Below are positions 63,974 to 64,000 of a stretch of DNA of 64,000 nucleotides, one piece after another. Numbering within the stretch: position 1 is the stretch's first letter; every line of letters starts with the position of its first letter. The DNA comes from Cellulomonas terrae. Lineage in GTDB: Bacteria > Actinomycetota > Actinomycetes > Actinomycetales > Cellulomonadaceae. The notes beneath the pieces were generated by a model. It was not told where the DNA came from, did not search any database, and worked only from the letters and a program-made list of their open reading frames with translations. The stretch covers positions 53,586-117,585 of the forward strand of contig NZ_BJWH01000013.1 of NCBI RefSeq assembly GCF_007990265.1. Direction: 5' to 3'. The translations under genes were made by a program, and so were the position numbers.

Positions 63974-63997
63974 CGGGACCGGCCTGCGCCGGTCCCG
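63974..63997 (+). terminator. Hairpin terminator of the GntR-ABC operon
   Basis: CGGGACCGGC (63974-63983) pairs with GCCGGTCCCG (63988-63997) over a 4-base loop, 16 bases past the permease stop. Confidence 0.75.
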
Positions 63998-64000
63998 TGG

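Overview
The window is one chromosomal stretch of a very GC-rich actinobacterium, most likely Cellulomonadaceae (Cellulomonas or a close relative). The evidence is: strong G/C bias at third codon positions; many GTG starts; a class Ib ribonucleotide reductase operon; a mycobacterial-type LigB DNA ligase; an F420/flavin LLM oxidoreductase; a Nei2-type glycosylase; a lysC gene with an internal beta-subunit start; an ECF42 sigma factor with its DGPF partner; and secreted plant-polysaccharide proteins (a PL11 rhamnogalacturonan lyase and a CBM2-linked protein). I see no insertion sequence, prophage, CRISPR array or rRNA.

Layout. 0-4 kb: nrdI-nrdE-nrdF. 4-7.5 kb: small accessory genes, a phosphotransferase and a degenerate GGDEF-like protein. 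7.5-11.4 kb: one 1287-residue protein that joins an ECF sigma factor, a zinc-binding anti-sigma domain, membrane segments and a long adhesin-like tail; this is the most unusual gene here. 11.4-14.6 kb: nucleotide and NAD enzymes (upp, tadA, Sir2). 14.6-16.2 kb: a VapBC module with a clear operator, tRNA-Ser(CGA) and a gene remnant. 16.3-21.3 kb: exported proteins, two PAP2 phosphatases and an L,D-transpeptidase. 21.4-26.8 kb: DGPF/ECF42 pair, protein tyrosine phosphatase, FtsH-like protease, Nei2. 26.9-33.3 kb: two unknown genes, LLM oxidoreductase, a three-gene phospholipid cassette and a mannosyltransferase-like membrane protein. 33.4-39.2 kb: LytR_C operon, PL11 lyase with an operator, fatty-acid desaturase, cold-shock protein. 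39.5-45 kb: YchJ-like protein, LigB, flavoprotein, a ScoMcrA-head protein and a lysine-rich orphan. 45.2-49.3 kb: tRNA-Ser(GGA), TrmO, SthA, SRP RNA, Lrp/LysE pair, two roadblock-type proteins. 49.6-56.6 kb: FtsX-type ABC transporter, FAD oxidoreductase, dnaX-recR-DUF5063. 56.6-64 kb: CBM2 protein, lysC-asd, animal-type haem peroxidase, and a GntR/ABC operon.

How genes work together. Envelope themes recur: phospholipid synthesis (CDP-alcohol transferase, CdsA-like, PlsC-like), PAP2 phosphatases, L,D-transpeptidase, desaturase and exporters. Many co-directional genes overlap by ATGA, GTGA or TGATG, implying translational coupling. At least thirteen genes have a TANNNT -10 hexamer exactly 6-7 bases before the start codon and no Shine-Dalgarno sequence, which points to leaderless mRNAs and settles several start choices. 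No gene-free stretch exceeds 300 bases; the two longest (34605-34897 and 37490-37783) hold the PL11 control region and back-to-back terminators.
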